Shown one piece after another: positions 17,775-26,540 of a stretch of 64,000 bases of DNA (the first letter of the stretch is position 1; every line of letters starts with the position of its first letter). The position numbers and the translations under genes are program-made. The notes beneath the pieces are model-generated. The model saw only the letters and a program-made list of their open reading frames with translations. It searched no databases and was not told the origin of the DNA. Source of the stretch: Actinoplanes subtropicus (lineage in GTDB: Bacteria; Actinomycetota; Actinomycetes; Mycobacteriales; Micromonosporaceae); the NCBI RefSeq assembly GCF_000721705.1, contig NZ_JOJL01000007.1:62001-126000 (forward strand), given 5' to 3'.

Positions 17775-19133
17775 TTATTCTCCCGAGGCTAGGAACACGT
17801 TCTTGACATCGGTGAAGCCGTGCAGCGCGTCCGGGCCGAGCTCGCGGCCGAGGCCGGACTGCTTCATGCCGCCGAACGGGGTCCAGTAGCGCACCGAGGA
17901 GTGGCTGTTCACGCTGAGCGCGCCGGTCTCCACGGCCCGGGAGACGCGCAGTGCCCGGCCCAGGTCACGGGTCCACAGCGAGCCGGAGAGGCCGTACTCG
18001 GTGTCGTTGGCCAGCCGGACCGCCTCCTCCTCGTCGCGGAACGGCAGCACCGAAAGCACCGGACCGAAGACCTCCTCGCGCCAGTGCCGGTCGTCCGGAC
18101 TGCGGGCGAGCAGCACGGTCGGCGGGAACCACCAGCCGTCTCCTGCCGGCGCATTCCCGATAAACCCGACATCGGCATCGGATACGTAGGAGGCCACCGT
18201 GTCGCGGTGTGCCGCAGAGATCAGCGGTCCCATTTCTGCGGATTTGTCGGCAGGGTCGAGGACCCGGAAGGACTTGACCGCCGGCTCCAGCAGGGCGAGG
18301 AACTTGTCGTACACCGACTCCTGGACGAGCAAGCGGGACCGCGCGCAACAGTCCTGACCGGCGTTGTCGAAGACGGACGAGGGCGCGGCGGCGGCCGCCT
18401 TCTCCAGGTCGGCGTCCGCGAAGACGATGTTGGCGCTCTTGCCGCCCAGCTCCAGCGTCACCCGCTTCACCTGGTCGGCGCAGCCCGCCATGATCGACTT
18501 ACCCACCTCGGTGGAGCCGGTGAAGCAGACCTTGCGGACCGCCGGGTGGGTGACGAAGCGCTGGCCGACGACCGAGCCCTTGCCGGGGAGGACCTGGAAG
18601 ACGTCCGCGGGCAGGCCGGCCTCGAGCGCGAGCTCGCCGAGCCGGATCGCGGTGAGCGGGGTGAGCTCGGCCGGCTTGAGCACGACCGTGTTGCCGGCCG
18701 CCAGCGCCGGGGCGAACCCCCAGCCGGCGATCGGCATCGGGAAGTTCCACGGCACGATGATGCCGACCACGCCGAGCGGCTCGTGGAAGGTCACGTCGAG
18801 GCCGCCGGGGACCGGGATCTGCTTGCCGATCAGCCGCTCGGGCGCGCCGGCGTAGTAGTTGAGCACGTCCCGCACGTTGCCCGCCTCCCAGCGGGCGTTG
18901 CCGATGGTGTGCCCGGCGTTGCGTACCTCGAGGTCGGCGAGTTCGTCGAGGTGGTCGTCGACCACCGCGGCGAAGCGGCGCAGCAGCCGCGCCCGCTCGC
19001 CGGGAGCGACCGCCCGCCAGGCCGGAAAGGCCCGCCGGGCGCGCTCGATCGCGGCGTCGGTCTCCTCGAGCCCCAGCGAGGGCACGCTGGTGAATACGGT
19101 CCCGGTGGCCGGGTTGATCACATCAGTCGGCAC
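17775..19133 (-). CDS. NAD(P)-dependent aldehyde dehydrogenase (PuuC-like)
   Basis: The 452-residue enzyme belongs to the ALDH superfamily. Visible motifs are PWNFPMPIAGW, the cofactor site TGSTEVGK, the general base Glu in LELGGKSANIV, the nucleophile in NAGQDCCARSRL (two adjacent Cys, where most have one), and the C-terminal PFGGMKQSGLGRE. In this operon it would oxidise gamma-glutamyl-aminoaldehydes to acids, as PuuC does for gamma-glutamyl-gamma-aminobutyraldehyde. It lies 12 bases downstream of the glutamine-synthetase-like gene. It is shorter than the roughly 490 residues of many ALDHs, mainly at the N-terminus. Confidence 0.88.
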   Translation of the reverse strand: MPTDVINPATGTVFTSVPSLGLEETDAAIERARRAFPAWRAVAPGERARLLRRFAAVVDDHLDELADLEVRNAGHTIGNARWEAGNVRDVLNYYAGAPERLIGKQIPVPGGLDVTFHEPLGVVGIIVPWNFPMPIAGWGFAPALAAGNTVVLKPAELTPLTAIRLGELALEAGLPADVFQVLPGKGSVVGQRFVTHPAVRKVCFTGSTEVGKSIMAGCADQVKRVTLELGGKSANIVFADADLEKAAAAAPSSVFDNAGQDCCARSRLLVQESVYDKFLALLEPAVKSFRVLDPADKSAEMGPLISAAHRDTVASYVSDADVGFIGNAPAGDGWWFPPTVLLARSPDDRHWREEVFGPVLSVLPFRDEEEAVRLANDTEYGLSGSLWTRDLGRALRVSRAVETGALSVNSHSSVRYWTPFGGMKQSGLGRELGPDALHGFTDVKNVFLASGE

Positions 19134-19145
19134 GTGCAGAGCCTT

Positions 19146-20492
19146 TCACAATCGCTCGAAACCCCGGCGCAACTCCCAGTCGGTGACCACGGCGTCGAAC
19201 GCGGCCAGCTCGACCTGGGCCATGTTCGCGTAGTGGCCGACCACGTCGGCCCCGAAGGCCTCGCCCGCGACCCGGCTGCCGAGCCACAGCTGCTGCGCCT
19301 CCCGCAGCGTCGCGGGCACCCGCGGAGCGGTGGCGTCGTCGTAAGCATTACCGGTGAACTCGGATTCCAGCTCGAGTTCGTGTTCGATGCCATAGATCGC
19401 GCCGGCCACCAGCGCGGCGATCGCCAGATACGGGTTCACGTCCCCGCCCGGCACCCGGTTCTCCACCCGCATGCCCTGGCCGTGCCCGGCCATTCGCAGC
19501 GCGCACGTGCGGTTGTCCACGCCCCAGCGCACCGCCGTCGGCGCGAACGATCCGGGCTGGTACCGCTTGTACGAGTTGATGTTCGGCGCGAACAGCAGGC
19601 TGAACTCGCGCATCGTGGCCAGCAGCCCGGCCATGACCCGCTGCCCGGTCACGCTCAGGTGGCCGGGCCCGTCGCCGAGCATCGCCGACCGCCCGTCCCG
19701 CCCGCGCAGCGAGAAGTGGATGTGGCAGGAGTTGCCCTCCCGGGAGTTGGGCTTGGCCATGAAGGTGAGCGCCATGCCCTCCTGTGCGGCGATCTCCTTG
19801 GCCCCGTTCTTGTAGATCACGTGATGGTCCGCGCAAGTCAAAGCATTGTCGTAGCGGAACGCGATCTCGTGCTGGCCGAAGTTGCACTCGCCCTTGGCGC
19901 TCTCCGGGAGCAGGCCCGCGCCGTACATCTCGTTGCGGATGCGGCGCAGCAGCGGCTCGACCCGAGCCGTGCCGAGCATCGAGTAGTCGACGTTGTACTG
20001 GTTCGCCGGGATCAGGTCGCGGTAGTTCTTGTCGAACGCCTGCTCGTAGCTGTCCTTGTAGAGAATAAACTCGAGCTCGGTGCCGGCGAAGGCGGTCAGC
20101 CCGTGCGCGGCGAGCCGCTCGAGCTGGCGCTGCAGGATCTGCCGGGGTGAGGCGTAGACCGGCTCGCCGCCGACCGTGAACAGGTCGGCCAGCACCAGCG
20201 CGGTCAACGGCTGCCACGGCACCTTGCGCAGGGTGGCGAAGTCGGGCCGCATCACGAAGTCGCCGTAGCCGCTGGACCAGGACGACATCGCGTAGCCGTC
20301 CACCGTGTTCATGTCGACGTCGACGGCGAGCAGGTAGTTGCACCCCTCGCTGCCGCCGGTGACCACCTCGTCCATGAAGTACCGCCCGTGCAGGCGCTTG
20401 CCCTGCAGGCGGCCCTGCATGTCGGTCAGGGCCAGCAGCACCGTGTCGATACTGCCGTTGTCGACGGAGACGTCGAGCTCCTCCAGGTCCAT
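19146..20492 (-). CDS. Glutamine-synthetase-like gamma-glutamyl-amine ligase (GlnA3/GlnA4/PuuA type)
   Basis: The 448-residue protein is of the glutamine synthetase type I fold but of the amine-utilising branch. Motifs include GTELEFILYKDSYEQAF, CNFGQHEIAFRY, NSCHIHFSL and RVENRVPGGDVNPYLAIAALVAGA. It lacks the regulatory adenylylation Tyr context of true GlnA. In Streptomyces, relatives ligate glutamate to polyamines or ethanolamine. GAGGA seven bases before ATG 20492 sets the start. Neighbouring permease, aldehyde dehydrogenase and PuuD-like genes complete a gamma-glutamylation pathway. Substrate (polyamine, monoamine or ethanolamine) is undetermined. Confidence 0.88.
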   Translation of the reverse strand: MDLEELDVSVDNGSIDTVLLALTDMQGRLQGKRLHGRYFMDEVVTGGSEGCNYLLAVDVDMNTVDGYAMSSWSSGYGDFVMRPDFATLRKVPWQPLTALVLADLFTVGGEPVYASPRQILQRQLERLAAHGLTAFAGTELEFILYKDSYEQAFDKNYRDLIPANQYNVDYSMLGTARVEPLLRRIRNEMYGAGLLPESAKGECNFGQHEIAFRYDNALTCADHHVIYKNGAKEIAAQEGMALTFMAKPNSREGNSCHIHFSLRGRDGRSAMLGDGPGHLSVTGQRVMAGLLATMREFSLLFAPNINSYKRYQPGSFAPTAVRWGVDNRTCALRMAGHGQGMRVENRVPGGDVNPYLAIAALVAGAIYGIEHELELESEFTGNAYDDATAPRVPATLREAQQLWLGSRVAGEAFGADVVGHYANMAQVELAAFDAVVTDWELRRGFERL

Positions 20493-20556
20493 GGCACCGT
20501 CCTCACGAGGGTTCGGGGGACGAGCGAACGCCCGTCCCCCGGACTTCATCAGTTGA

Positions 20557-22080
20557 TCACTCGGTGGGCAAGGCCTGCTCGCCGCGCGCCGCCTTGTCGA
20601 TCAGGTTCTGCCGCGGGCCGGTGAACCAGTTCTTGGCGCTCGCGAACCACCAGATGGTCGCGCCGCCGACCACGACCGCCACGGCGACGATCGTGTAGTT
20701 GAAGGTAGAGGCAGTGATCGGGCTGGCGGTCGGCAGGACGAACAGCACACAGATGATCACGACCCAGACGATCGCGATCCAGCCGATCGGCGCACTCCAC
20801 TTGCCGAGGTTCCACGGCCCCGGCTCGAAATCCGGGTTCATCCGCCGCAGGAAGACTGGCGCCACGTACGCGATGTAGAGCCCGATCACCGCGATCGAGG
20901 TCACCGCCAGGTACGCCGTCGTGTTCCACAGCGACGGGAGCACCAGGATGACCGAGATGGTCACGCACAGCCAGATCGAGTTGGTCGGCGTGCCGGTCCG
21001 CGGATTGACCTGTTTCCAGAGCCGCGAGCCCGGCAGCGCGCCGTCCCGGGCGAACGCGTAGGACATCCGCGAGTTCGCGGTCACCGATGCCATCCCGCAG
21101 AACCACTGCGCCACCATGCAGATGAAGACCAGGAACGTGCCGGTGTTGTGGCCGGCCGCGTCGATGAAGATCTGGGCGGGCGGCAAGCCGAGCGGCGTGG
21201 TCCGCTCGAGCTCGTAGTTCTGGATCGACCAGGTGATCGCGAATAGCAGCACGAAGCCGGCGATCACCGAGACCACCACCGACATGACGATGCCACGGGG
21301 CGCGGCCCGGGACGCGTCGTGCGTCTCCTCGGCCACGTGCGCGGAGGCGTCGTACCCGGTGTACGTGTACTGCGCCATCAACAGCCCGAGGAGGACGGCG
21401 TAGACGCTCGCCCCCGCGAAGGTGAAGCCGGTGGCGTTGTGCACTTCCGTGAATACCTGGGAGATCGGCTTGTGGTGGTCGGGCAGTACCGCGAGCAGCA
21501 CCACGATCACGGCCACGCCGACCAGGTGCCACCAGGCGCTGACGTCGGAGAGCACCCGTACGAGGTTGACGCCGAACGTGTTGAGCAGCCCATGCACGAC
21601 AATGATCACCAGGAAGATCAGGAACGTGTTGTACTTCGTGACCTCCATGTCGAAGGTCAGGCTCAGGAACGCCGCCGTGGTGATCGCCGCGCCGAAGTCG
21701 ATGGCCGCCGTGACCGCGACCTCGCCCATGAAGTTGAACCACCCCACGAACCAGGCCCACGCGGCCTTGTTGCGCTTGGCCAGCGCCGCGGCCCACCAGT
21801 AGAGGCCGCCGGCCGTCGGGTACGCCGAGCAGACCTCCGCCATGGCCAGTGCTACGACGGTGACCAGGATGCCCACGAACAACCAGCCGGGCACGATGGC
21901 GAGCGGTCCGCCGGCGGTCATGGCGATGTAGTACGAGGTGATCGCGCCGGCCAGGATGGAAATGATCGAGAAAGAGACCGCGAAGTTGGAGAAGCCGGAC
22001 AGTCGGCGATGTAGTTCCTGCTGGTAGCCGAGTTGGGCGAGGCGTTCTTCGTCGGTGCTGGGTGCGGGGTTGACGCTCAT
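20557..22080 (-). CDS. APC-family amino acid/amine permease
   Basis: The 507-residue protein has about twelve membrane segments and the N-terminal APC pattern LHRRLSGFSNFAVSFSII with GGPLAIVPGW, close to the GABA/choline/amine permease branch. VAEETHDASRAAPRGI is the typical cytosolic loop motif. AAGGGAG lies six bases before the ATG. As first gene of the row it likely imports the amine that the downstream ligase glutamylates. A dispersed repeat element lies 28 bases upstream of the start. Confidence 0.9.
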   Translation of the reverse strand: MSVNPAPSTDEERLAQLGYQQELHRRLSGFSNFAVSFSIISILAGAITSYYIAMTAGGPLAIVPGWLFVGILVTVVALAMAEVCSAYPTAGGLYWWAAALAKRNKAAWAWFVGWFNFMGEVAVTAAIDFGAAITTAAFLSLTFDMEVTKYNTFLIFLVIIVVHGLLNTFGVNLVRVLSDVSAWWHLVGVAVIVVLLAVLPDHHKPISQVFTEVHNATGFTFAGASVYAVLLGLLMAQYTYTGYDASAHVAEETHDASRAAPRGIVMSVVVSVIAGFVLLFAITWSIQNYELERTTPLGLPPAQIFIDAAGHNTGTFLVFICMVAQWFCGMASVTANSRMSYAFARDGALPGSRLWKQVNPRTGTPTNSIWLCVTISVILVLPSLWNTTAYLAVTSIAVIGLYIAYVAPVFLRRMNPDFEPGPWNLGKWSAPIGWIAIVWVVIICVLFVLPTASPITASTFNYTIVAVAVVVGGATIWWFASAKNWFTGPRQNLIDKAARGEQALPTE

Positions 22081-22107
22081 CTGCGACTCCCTTGCCAGGA
22101 GGGGTGG

Positions 22108-22151
22108 CCTTCAGTCCGGTCTTGGGTGGCGGGCGGGGCGGTTGGATGGGG
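22108..22151 (-). repeat. Dispersed 5'-leader repeat, copy 2
   Basis: Read on the minus strand this is the same element as 8033-8079 and 43619-43661: CCCCATCCAACCGCCCC at one end and GGACTGAAGG at the other. It lies in the leader of the amine permease, in sense orientation, 28 bases from the ATG. Confidence 0.8.
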
Positions 22152-22432
22152 CTGTGACCGGGGTCACCGCCTGCCGTGATGATCTCTCCGGTTGTTACGC
22201 GCGTCAATGAGCAGCGTTAATTGCGTTGCCCGGCGTGCGCGCGGACCGGCACACTCGTAGACAGAACAGACAACGCAAGCCCTCGGCAGGCTTTGCGCTC
22301 AGGGGCTGTCGACTCGCCCCTGCCCCGCGGTGGTGCGGGGCGCGGTCACCTCTCTCAAGTGCGGCTTTGCCGTACCCGGCGCCCGCCCCGCACCACCGCC
22401 ACAACACCGGCGACTAGCCTCGGTCGGACCTT

Positions 22433-22461
22433 TTGTCCGAAAAATCTACAGCAGCGATACT
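22433..22461 (+). promoter_or_regulatory. Probable sigma-70-type promoter
   Basis: TTGTCC (22433-22438) and GATACT (22456-22461) are separated by exactly 17 bases, in one of the few AT-rich stretches of the window. Transcription would start near 22468 and run toward the MerR-like gene at 22777. Confidence 0.6.
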
Positions 22462-22467
22462 AGAAAT

Positions 22468-22735
22468 AACTGCGTCTCGGGCATAGCATTTCTGGAGTCG
22501 GCCACGCACAGCCGACACGCAACTGGCACAGGCCCCGAGTTGGCTAAGGAGGACGAGATACCGCAGCAACGCGTAATCACAACGTCCCCGACCCGACAAG
22601 AGGTGATCGCAGCCGATGCCCATCACTCAGGTCGCCCGCTAGCGGCACGCAGACGGACGACCGCATGCGCCGACGACGGTCGGCACCAGAATTGAAAAGC
22701 CAGGGCCCCGGTTACCCGCCGGGGCCTTGGACTGT
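22468..22735 (+). ncRNA. Possible structured leader or small RNA ahead of the MerR-like gene
   Basis: This stretch lies between a good promoter and a strong terminator-type hairpin, has lower GC than its surroundings, and can form several short hairpins (GTCGGC/GCCGAC near 22500, GCCGAC/GTCGGC near 22670). AAGGAGG at 22546-22552 is followed, five bases on, by ATA rather than ATG or GTG. The frame from that ATA runs 45 codons to a TGA at 22695 but has poor codon bias. It could be a small RNA, an attenuated leader, or a small gene with an unusual start. No Rfam family was recognised. Confidence 0.4.
22700..22730 (+). terminator. Strong hairpin upstream of the MerR-like gene
   Basis: A 12 bp stem (CCAGGGCCCCGG / CCGGGGCCTTGG, one G-U pair) with a seven-base loop lies 46 bases before the MerR-like ATG. 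It either ends a short transcript or attenuates the gene. Confidence 0.7.
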
Positions 22736-22776
22736 CCCCCCACCTGACTTTTTCCCCAACCCCCGGGAAAGGAAAG

Positions 22777-23121
22777 ATGAGCTCCGCCTTCGAAGACGCC
22801 GACTACCCGGCGTACACGATGGGCCGGGCGGCCGACATGATCGGCGTAACTCCGGCCTTCCTGCGTAGTCTGGGCGCCGCGGGCCTGATCGAGCCCGAGC
22901 GCTCCGACGGCGGCCACCGCCGCTACTCGCGCCACCAGCTGCAACTGGCCCTGCGCGTCCGCCAGCTCCTCGACGAGGGCATCCTGCTCACCGCCGCCTG
23001 CCGCATCGTCACCCTGGAGGACCGCCTCGCCATCGCCCATCGCCGGATCATCGAGCTGGGCGGCGTCCTCACCCCGGAAGACGATCTGGACCGCCCCACC
23101 CCCACCGTCTCAGCCGCCTGA
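22777..23121 (+). CDS. MerR-type helix-turn-helix regulator
   Basis: The 114-residue protein has a MerR-like winged helix (YTMGRAADMIGVTPAFLRSLGAAGLIEPERSDGGHRRYSRHQL, residues about 13-55) followed by a helical dimerisation part (RVRQLLDEGILLTAACRIVTLEDRLAIAHRRI). It lacks a C-terminal effector domain or metal-binding Cys. Relatives in actinomycetes are small regulators of unknown signal. GGAAAGGAAAG immediately precedes the ATG. A promoter, structured leader and hairpin lie upstream, so expression is probably controlled after initiation. Confidence 0.8.
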   Translation: MSSAFEDADYPAYTMGRAADMIGVTPAFLRSLGAAGLIEPERSDGGHRRYSRHQLQLALRVRQLLDEGILLTAACRIVTLEDRLAIAHRRIIELGGVLTPEDDLDRPTPTVSAA

Positions 23122-23150
23122 CCCCCCGCGATCGCCCCGCTGATGAGCGG

Positions 23151-23175
23151 AGCGAAGCGGAGCCAGCCAGCTCAG
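23151..23175 (-). repeat. 25 bp repeat copy B, at the TetR stop codon
   Basis: Identical over 25 bases to 1264-1288 and in the same orientation. It again covers the TGA stop of a minus-strand gene and extends downstream of it. Confidence 0.85.
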
Positions 23176-23771
23176 CCCACCCGGCGGACGATCGCGAGCA
23201 ACGACTCTTCGACGTCCTCGATCGGCCGCTCCGGCTGGAAGACCAGCCAGTCGACCGCCACCACCAGCCCGATGCCGAAGAGCGCCGCCGACGCGACCGG
23301 CACGTCCAGCTCGCCCGGCAGGTCACCGGAGTCCACGCCGGCCTGCACCGTCTCGGCGATCACGCCGATCGCCTGCTCGCGCAGCAGGATCAGGGTCTGG
23401 TGCCACTCCCGGTTGGTGCGCCACATCTCGGAGAGCAGCAGCTGGGCGAACGCCCGGTACTGCCGGATGTACTCCAGCTGGGTGCGCACCAGCGCGCCGA
23501 CCGCCTCGCGCGGCGGCAGATCCCGTACCGCCTCGCGGAAGGCGTCGGTGAGCAGCCCGATCCCGTGCCGCAGCAGCTCCTCGAACAGGTCATTCTTGGA
23601 CTTGAAGTTGTAGTAGACGGTGCCCTTGGCGACCTTGGCACGCAGCGCGATGTCGTCCACCGTGGTCGCCGAGAAGCCCTGCTCGGCGATCAGCTCGACG
23701 GCCGCTTCGTACAGCCGCTGCCTGGTGTCGGCGCGCCGCCTGGTGCGCCCGTCCGTCCGCGTCACGGCCAC
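23172..23771 (-). CDS. TetR/AcrR-family regulator
   Basis: The 199-residue protein has the N-terminal TetR DNA-binding domain (RQRLYEAAVELIAEQGFSATTVDDIALRAKVAKGTVYYNFKSKNDLF, about residues 17-60) and an all-helical ligand domain. GTG 23771 is the start, 11 bases after GAGGAG; GTG 23765 is possible. It is the last gene after a YhgE-type membrane protein and an ABC ATPase. A perfect 14 bp palindrome upstream of the ATPase (26541-26554) is its probable operator, so the operon is likely self-regulated and induced by a toxic compound. Confidence 0.88.
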   Translation of the reverse strand: MAVTRTDGRTRRRADTRQRLYEAAVELIAEQGFSATTVDDIALRAKVAKGTVYYNFKSKNDLFEELLRHGIGLLTDAFREAVRDLPPREAVGALVRTQLEYIRQYRAFAQLLLSEMWRTNREWHQTLILLREQAIGVIAETVQAGVDSGDLPGELDVPVASAALFGIGLVVAVDWLVFQPERPIEDVEESLLAIVRRVG

Positions 23772-23786
23772 AGTCCATCACACTCC

Positions 23787-25922
23787 TCAGATCGCGAGCT
23801 CCGGGTGGAGCGCCGACGGCGTCAGCTGCCGTCCGCGACGGGCGACCACCACAGTCAAGATCAAAGAGCAGATTGCGTACGCCGTGAGCACCAGCACCCC
23901 GATCGCCACCGGACCGGCCGTGCCCCCGTCGATCGCCTGCCGCGCGGCCTGCACGACGTACGTCATCGGCAGCAGCGGGTGGATCGCCTGGAAGAACCCC
24001 GGCGTGGTCTGCACCGGGTAGGTGCCGCCGGACGAGGTCAGCTGGAGCATGAGCAGGGCCAGCGCGACGATCCGGCCGGGCGCGCCGAGGGCGGCCCCGA
24101 TCAGCTGCATGAGCGCCGCGAAGGCCGCCGCCGTGAGCAGCAGCAGTCCCCAGGTCAGCAGCGGGTGCACCGGGTCGAGCCCGAGCCCGAAGCGCACCAC
24201 CGCGAACAGCAGCGTCGCCTGGGTGAACCCGATCGCGACCGCGGGCAGCAGCCCGGCCAGCGCGACCCGCGGCGCCGGCGCGCCGGACATCAGGTGCCGC
24301 CGGTTGAGCGGCCGCAACACCATGTAGCTGATCATCGCGCCGACCCAGAGGGCCAGGGCCAGGAAGTACGGGGCGAAGCCGACGCCGTAGGTGCCGGCCG
24401 GGTGCTGCACGGCGCGGTCCAGGGACACCGGGTCGGCCAGCACGTCGGCCCGCTGCGCCGGGTCGTCGCCGTAGCCGGGGATCTTCGCGGCGCCGTCGCT
24501 CAGCCCGGAGGCGAGCTGATCGGCGCCGCCCTGCAGCTGGCCGAGCCCGTCGACCAGGCGGTGCTGGCCGGTGGAGAGCTCGGCGAGCCCGCCGCTGAGC
24601 TGGCGCGCGCCGGTGTCCAGCCGGTAGATCCCGCCCTGCAGCTTCTCGGCGCCGTCCTCGGCCTGGGCGGTGCCGGTCTGCAGCCGCTGAGCGCCGGTGG
24701 CCAGCTGCCCGAGCCCGTCGGCCAGCTTGTCCACCTGCGTACGGGCCCGCTCGACGTCGTCGGCGAGGTGCGGGGCCGCCGCGGCGACCTGCCGGGCGGT
24801 GGCCGCCACCTGCTTGAGCTCCGTGCGCAGCTGGTCGAGGTCGGCGCTCTGGATCGTGTGCCGCACCTTCTCGGCCGCCGCGACCAGCTTGGCCGCCGTC
24901 GCCTTGGCCTCGGCCAGCCCCGAGGTGTCGGCCGGCAGCGTGTTCAGGTAGGCCTGCAACTGCTTCGCATCGTGCACCGCCTGGTCGGCCGCCTGATCGA
25001 GCTGCCCGATGTTCGCCGCGAGGGTGTCGGCGCCGGTCGCCACCAGGTTCGCGGCGTCCGCGATGGCCTTGGCGTTGTCCCGCAGCGCCGGCTCGATCTT
25101 GTCGGCCGCCGTGTCGACCGCGGTCGCGAGCTGCCGCCCGCCGGCCGCGGCCTGCTGGGTGCCGGTGGCGAGCTGCTGGGCGCCCTGGTTGAGCTGGGCA
25201 AGACCGGTGACCAGGTCGCTCGCGCCCTGATCGGCCTGGCCGAGCCCGGTCGCGAGCCGGCCGGCCCCGCCGTGCGCCTGGTCGATCCCGTTCGCGATCT
25301 TCGTGGCGCCGCTCCCGGCGGTCTTCAGGTTGTCGTCGATCTTCCCGGCGCCGTCCGCGGCCCGCTGGGTCTGCGATTTGAGGTCGGTGAAGCCGATCAG
25401 CATCTGGTCGTAGTACTTCGCGGAGGCGCCGGCCGACGCGGCGGAGCGCACCTCGTTGAAGGCGGTCCGGGCGAACACTCCGGACAGGTAGTTGGTGGCG
25501 TCGTTGCTGACCGCGTTCAGCTGAGCGGTCTCCGCGGTGCGGCCGGCGTCCGGGGCCTTGGCCAGGTTCGCCGAGAAGTCGGCCGGGATCCGCAGCACGA
25601 TCTGGTACTTCCCGTCGGCCAGTCCCTTCTCGGCCGCCTTCTCGTCGGTGACGTGCCAGTCGAAGACCCGCCGCCGCTCCAGCTCGTCCGCCAGATCCTG
25701 CCCGGCGTGCACCGTGCTGCCGTCGCTGGCGGTGGCGGCCCGGTCCTCGACGACGAGCGCCGCCGGGATGTGGTTGAGCCGCCCGTACGGATCCCAGAAC
25801 GCGTACAGGTAGAGCGCGCCGTACAGCAACGGCACCACGCACAGGACAGCCAGCGCCGCCGCGGTCAGCCGGCTGCGCATGAACCGCTTGATCTCCATGC
25901 CGGCCAGAGTCAGCACCCTCAT
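23787..25922 (-). CDS. YhgE/Pip-type ABC-2-like membrane protein
   Basis: The 711-residue protein has one N-terminal membrane segment (LTAAALAVLCVVPLLYGALY), a long extracellular region of coiled-coil heptads with many TGA-x-QLATG/GLGQL repeats (about residues 190-480), and five to six C-terminal membrane segments of ABC-2 type ending near TPSALHPELAI. This is the YhgE/Pip layout, shared with phage-receptor and type VII-linked proteins. Its ATG overlaps the ATPase stop (ATGA), so the two should form a transporter. Cargo unknown; drug or lipid export is plausible given the TetR gene. Confidence 0.85.
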   Translation of the reverse strand: MRVLTLAGMEIKRFMRSRLTAAALAVLCVVPLLYGALYLYAFWDPYGRLNHIPAALVVEDRAATASDGSTVHAGQDLADELERRRVFDWHVTDEKAAEKGLADGKYQIVLRIPADFSANLAKAPDAGRTAETAQLNAVSNDATNYLSGVFARTAFNEVRSAASAGASAKYYDQMLIGFTDLKSQTQRAADGAGKIDDNLKTAGSGATKIANGIDQAHGGAGRLATGLGQADQGASDLVTGLAQLNQGAQQLATGTQQAAAGGRQLATAVDTAADKIEPALRDNAKAIADAANLVATGADTLAANIGQLDQAADQAVHDAKQLQAYLNTLPADTSGLAEAKATAAKLVAAAEKVRHTIQSADLDQLRTELKQVAATARQVAAAAPHLADDVERARTQVDKLADGLGQLATGAQRLQTGTAQAEDGAEKLQGGIYRLDTGARQLSGGLAELSTGQHRLVDGLGQLQGGADQLASGLSDGAAKIPGYGDDPAQRADVLADPVSLDRAVQHPAGTYGVGFAPYFLALALWVGAMISYMVLRPLNRRHLMSGAPAPRVALAGLLPAVAIGFTQATLLFAVVRFGLGLDPVHPLLTWGLLLLTAAAFAALMQLIGAALGAPGRIVALALLMLQLTSSGGTYPVQTTPGFFQAIHPLLPMTYVVQAARQAIDGGTAGPVAIGVLVLTAYAICSLILTVVVARRGRQLTPSALHPELAI

Positions 25923-26521
25923 CGTTCCTCCTCAGTCTCACGCCCGCCCGGTTCCCGCCCACTCAGGCGGATCACCGTGGTCACCAGCTCCGGATCGATG
26001 TCGCGGGCGGTGAGGACGACCGTCGTCCCCGTCGCGGCGATCTCCGTCAGTTGCTTGAGCAGCGCCGTCTGCTCGGCGGCGTCCAGACCGTTGTCCAGGC
26101 CGTCCAGCGCGATCAGCGCCGGTTTCGACAGCCGGGCCAGGACCAAACCCAGGACCTGCTTCTCGTACGGGGTCAGATCGCGCCCGGTGAGTTCCGGGTC
26201 GAGGCCCATCAGGTCGGCCGGCTCGCCCTTCCTGCGGCCCAGCAACGCCTGCCGCTCCCGGACGTGCTCGGCGACCGTGAACACCGGTTCCGGCGCGGTG
26301 ACCTCGGGCACGTAGCCGAGCGCGGGCGAACCGTCGATCATGACGTGGCCGGCCGACAACCGGAACCGGCGGGCCAGCGCGAGCAGCAGCGTGGTACGCC
26401 CGCTGCCGGGCGGGCCGACCACGGCGACCAGGTCGCCCGGCTCGGCGGTGACGTCGAGATCCTGGAAGAGCCAGCGGCGGCGGTGGCGAACCCCGGCCCC
26501 GCGGGCGGTGAGCACCGGCAT
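25919..26521 (-). CDS. ABC-type ATPase subunit
   Basis: The roughly 200-residue ATPase has the Walker A GPPGSGRTT, a degenerate signature (RDLTPYEKQVLGLVLARLSKPALI, where LSGGQ would be expected) and Walker B LIALDGLDNGLDAAEQ, in which the catalytic Glu after the Asp is replaced (D-G). So it may hydrolyse ATP poorly or serve as a regulator. Two ATGs are adjacent; AAGGA is spaced better for the second (26521). It is first in the operon with the YhgE-like protein and TetR and lies just downstream of the palindrome. Confidence 0.8.
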   Translation of the reverse strand: MPVLTARGAGVRHRRRWLFQDLDVTAEPGDLVAVVGPPGSGRTTLLLALARRFRLSAGHVMIDGSPALGYVPEVTAPEPVFTVAEHVRERQALLGRRKGEPADLMGLDPELTGRDLTPYEKQVLGLVLARLSKPALIALDGLDNGLDAAEQTALLKQLTEIAATGTTVVLTARDIDPELVTTVIRLSGREPGGRETEEER

Positions 26522-26540
26522 CATCGGTCCTTCTTTTTAC

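Noticed and set aside
22558..22695. A 45-codon frame beginning with ATA after a strong ribosome binding site
   Set aside because: Codon third positions are only about 60 percent G or C, far below real genes here, and ATA starts are very rare. It is kept only as part of the leader/small RNA finding.
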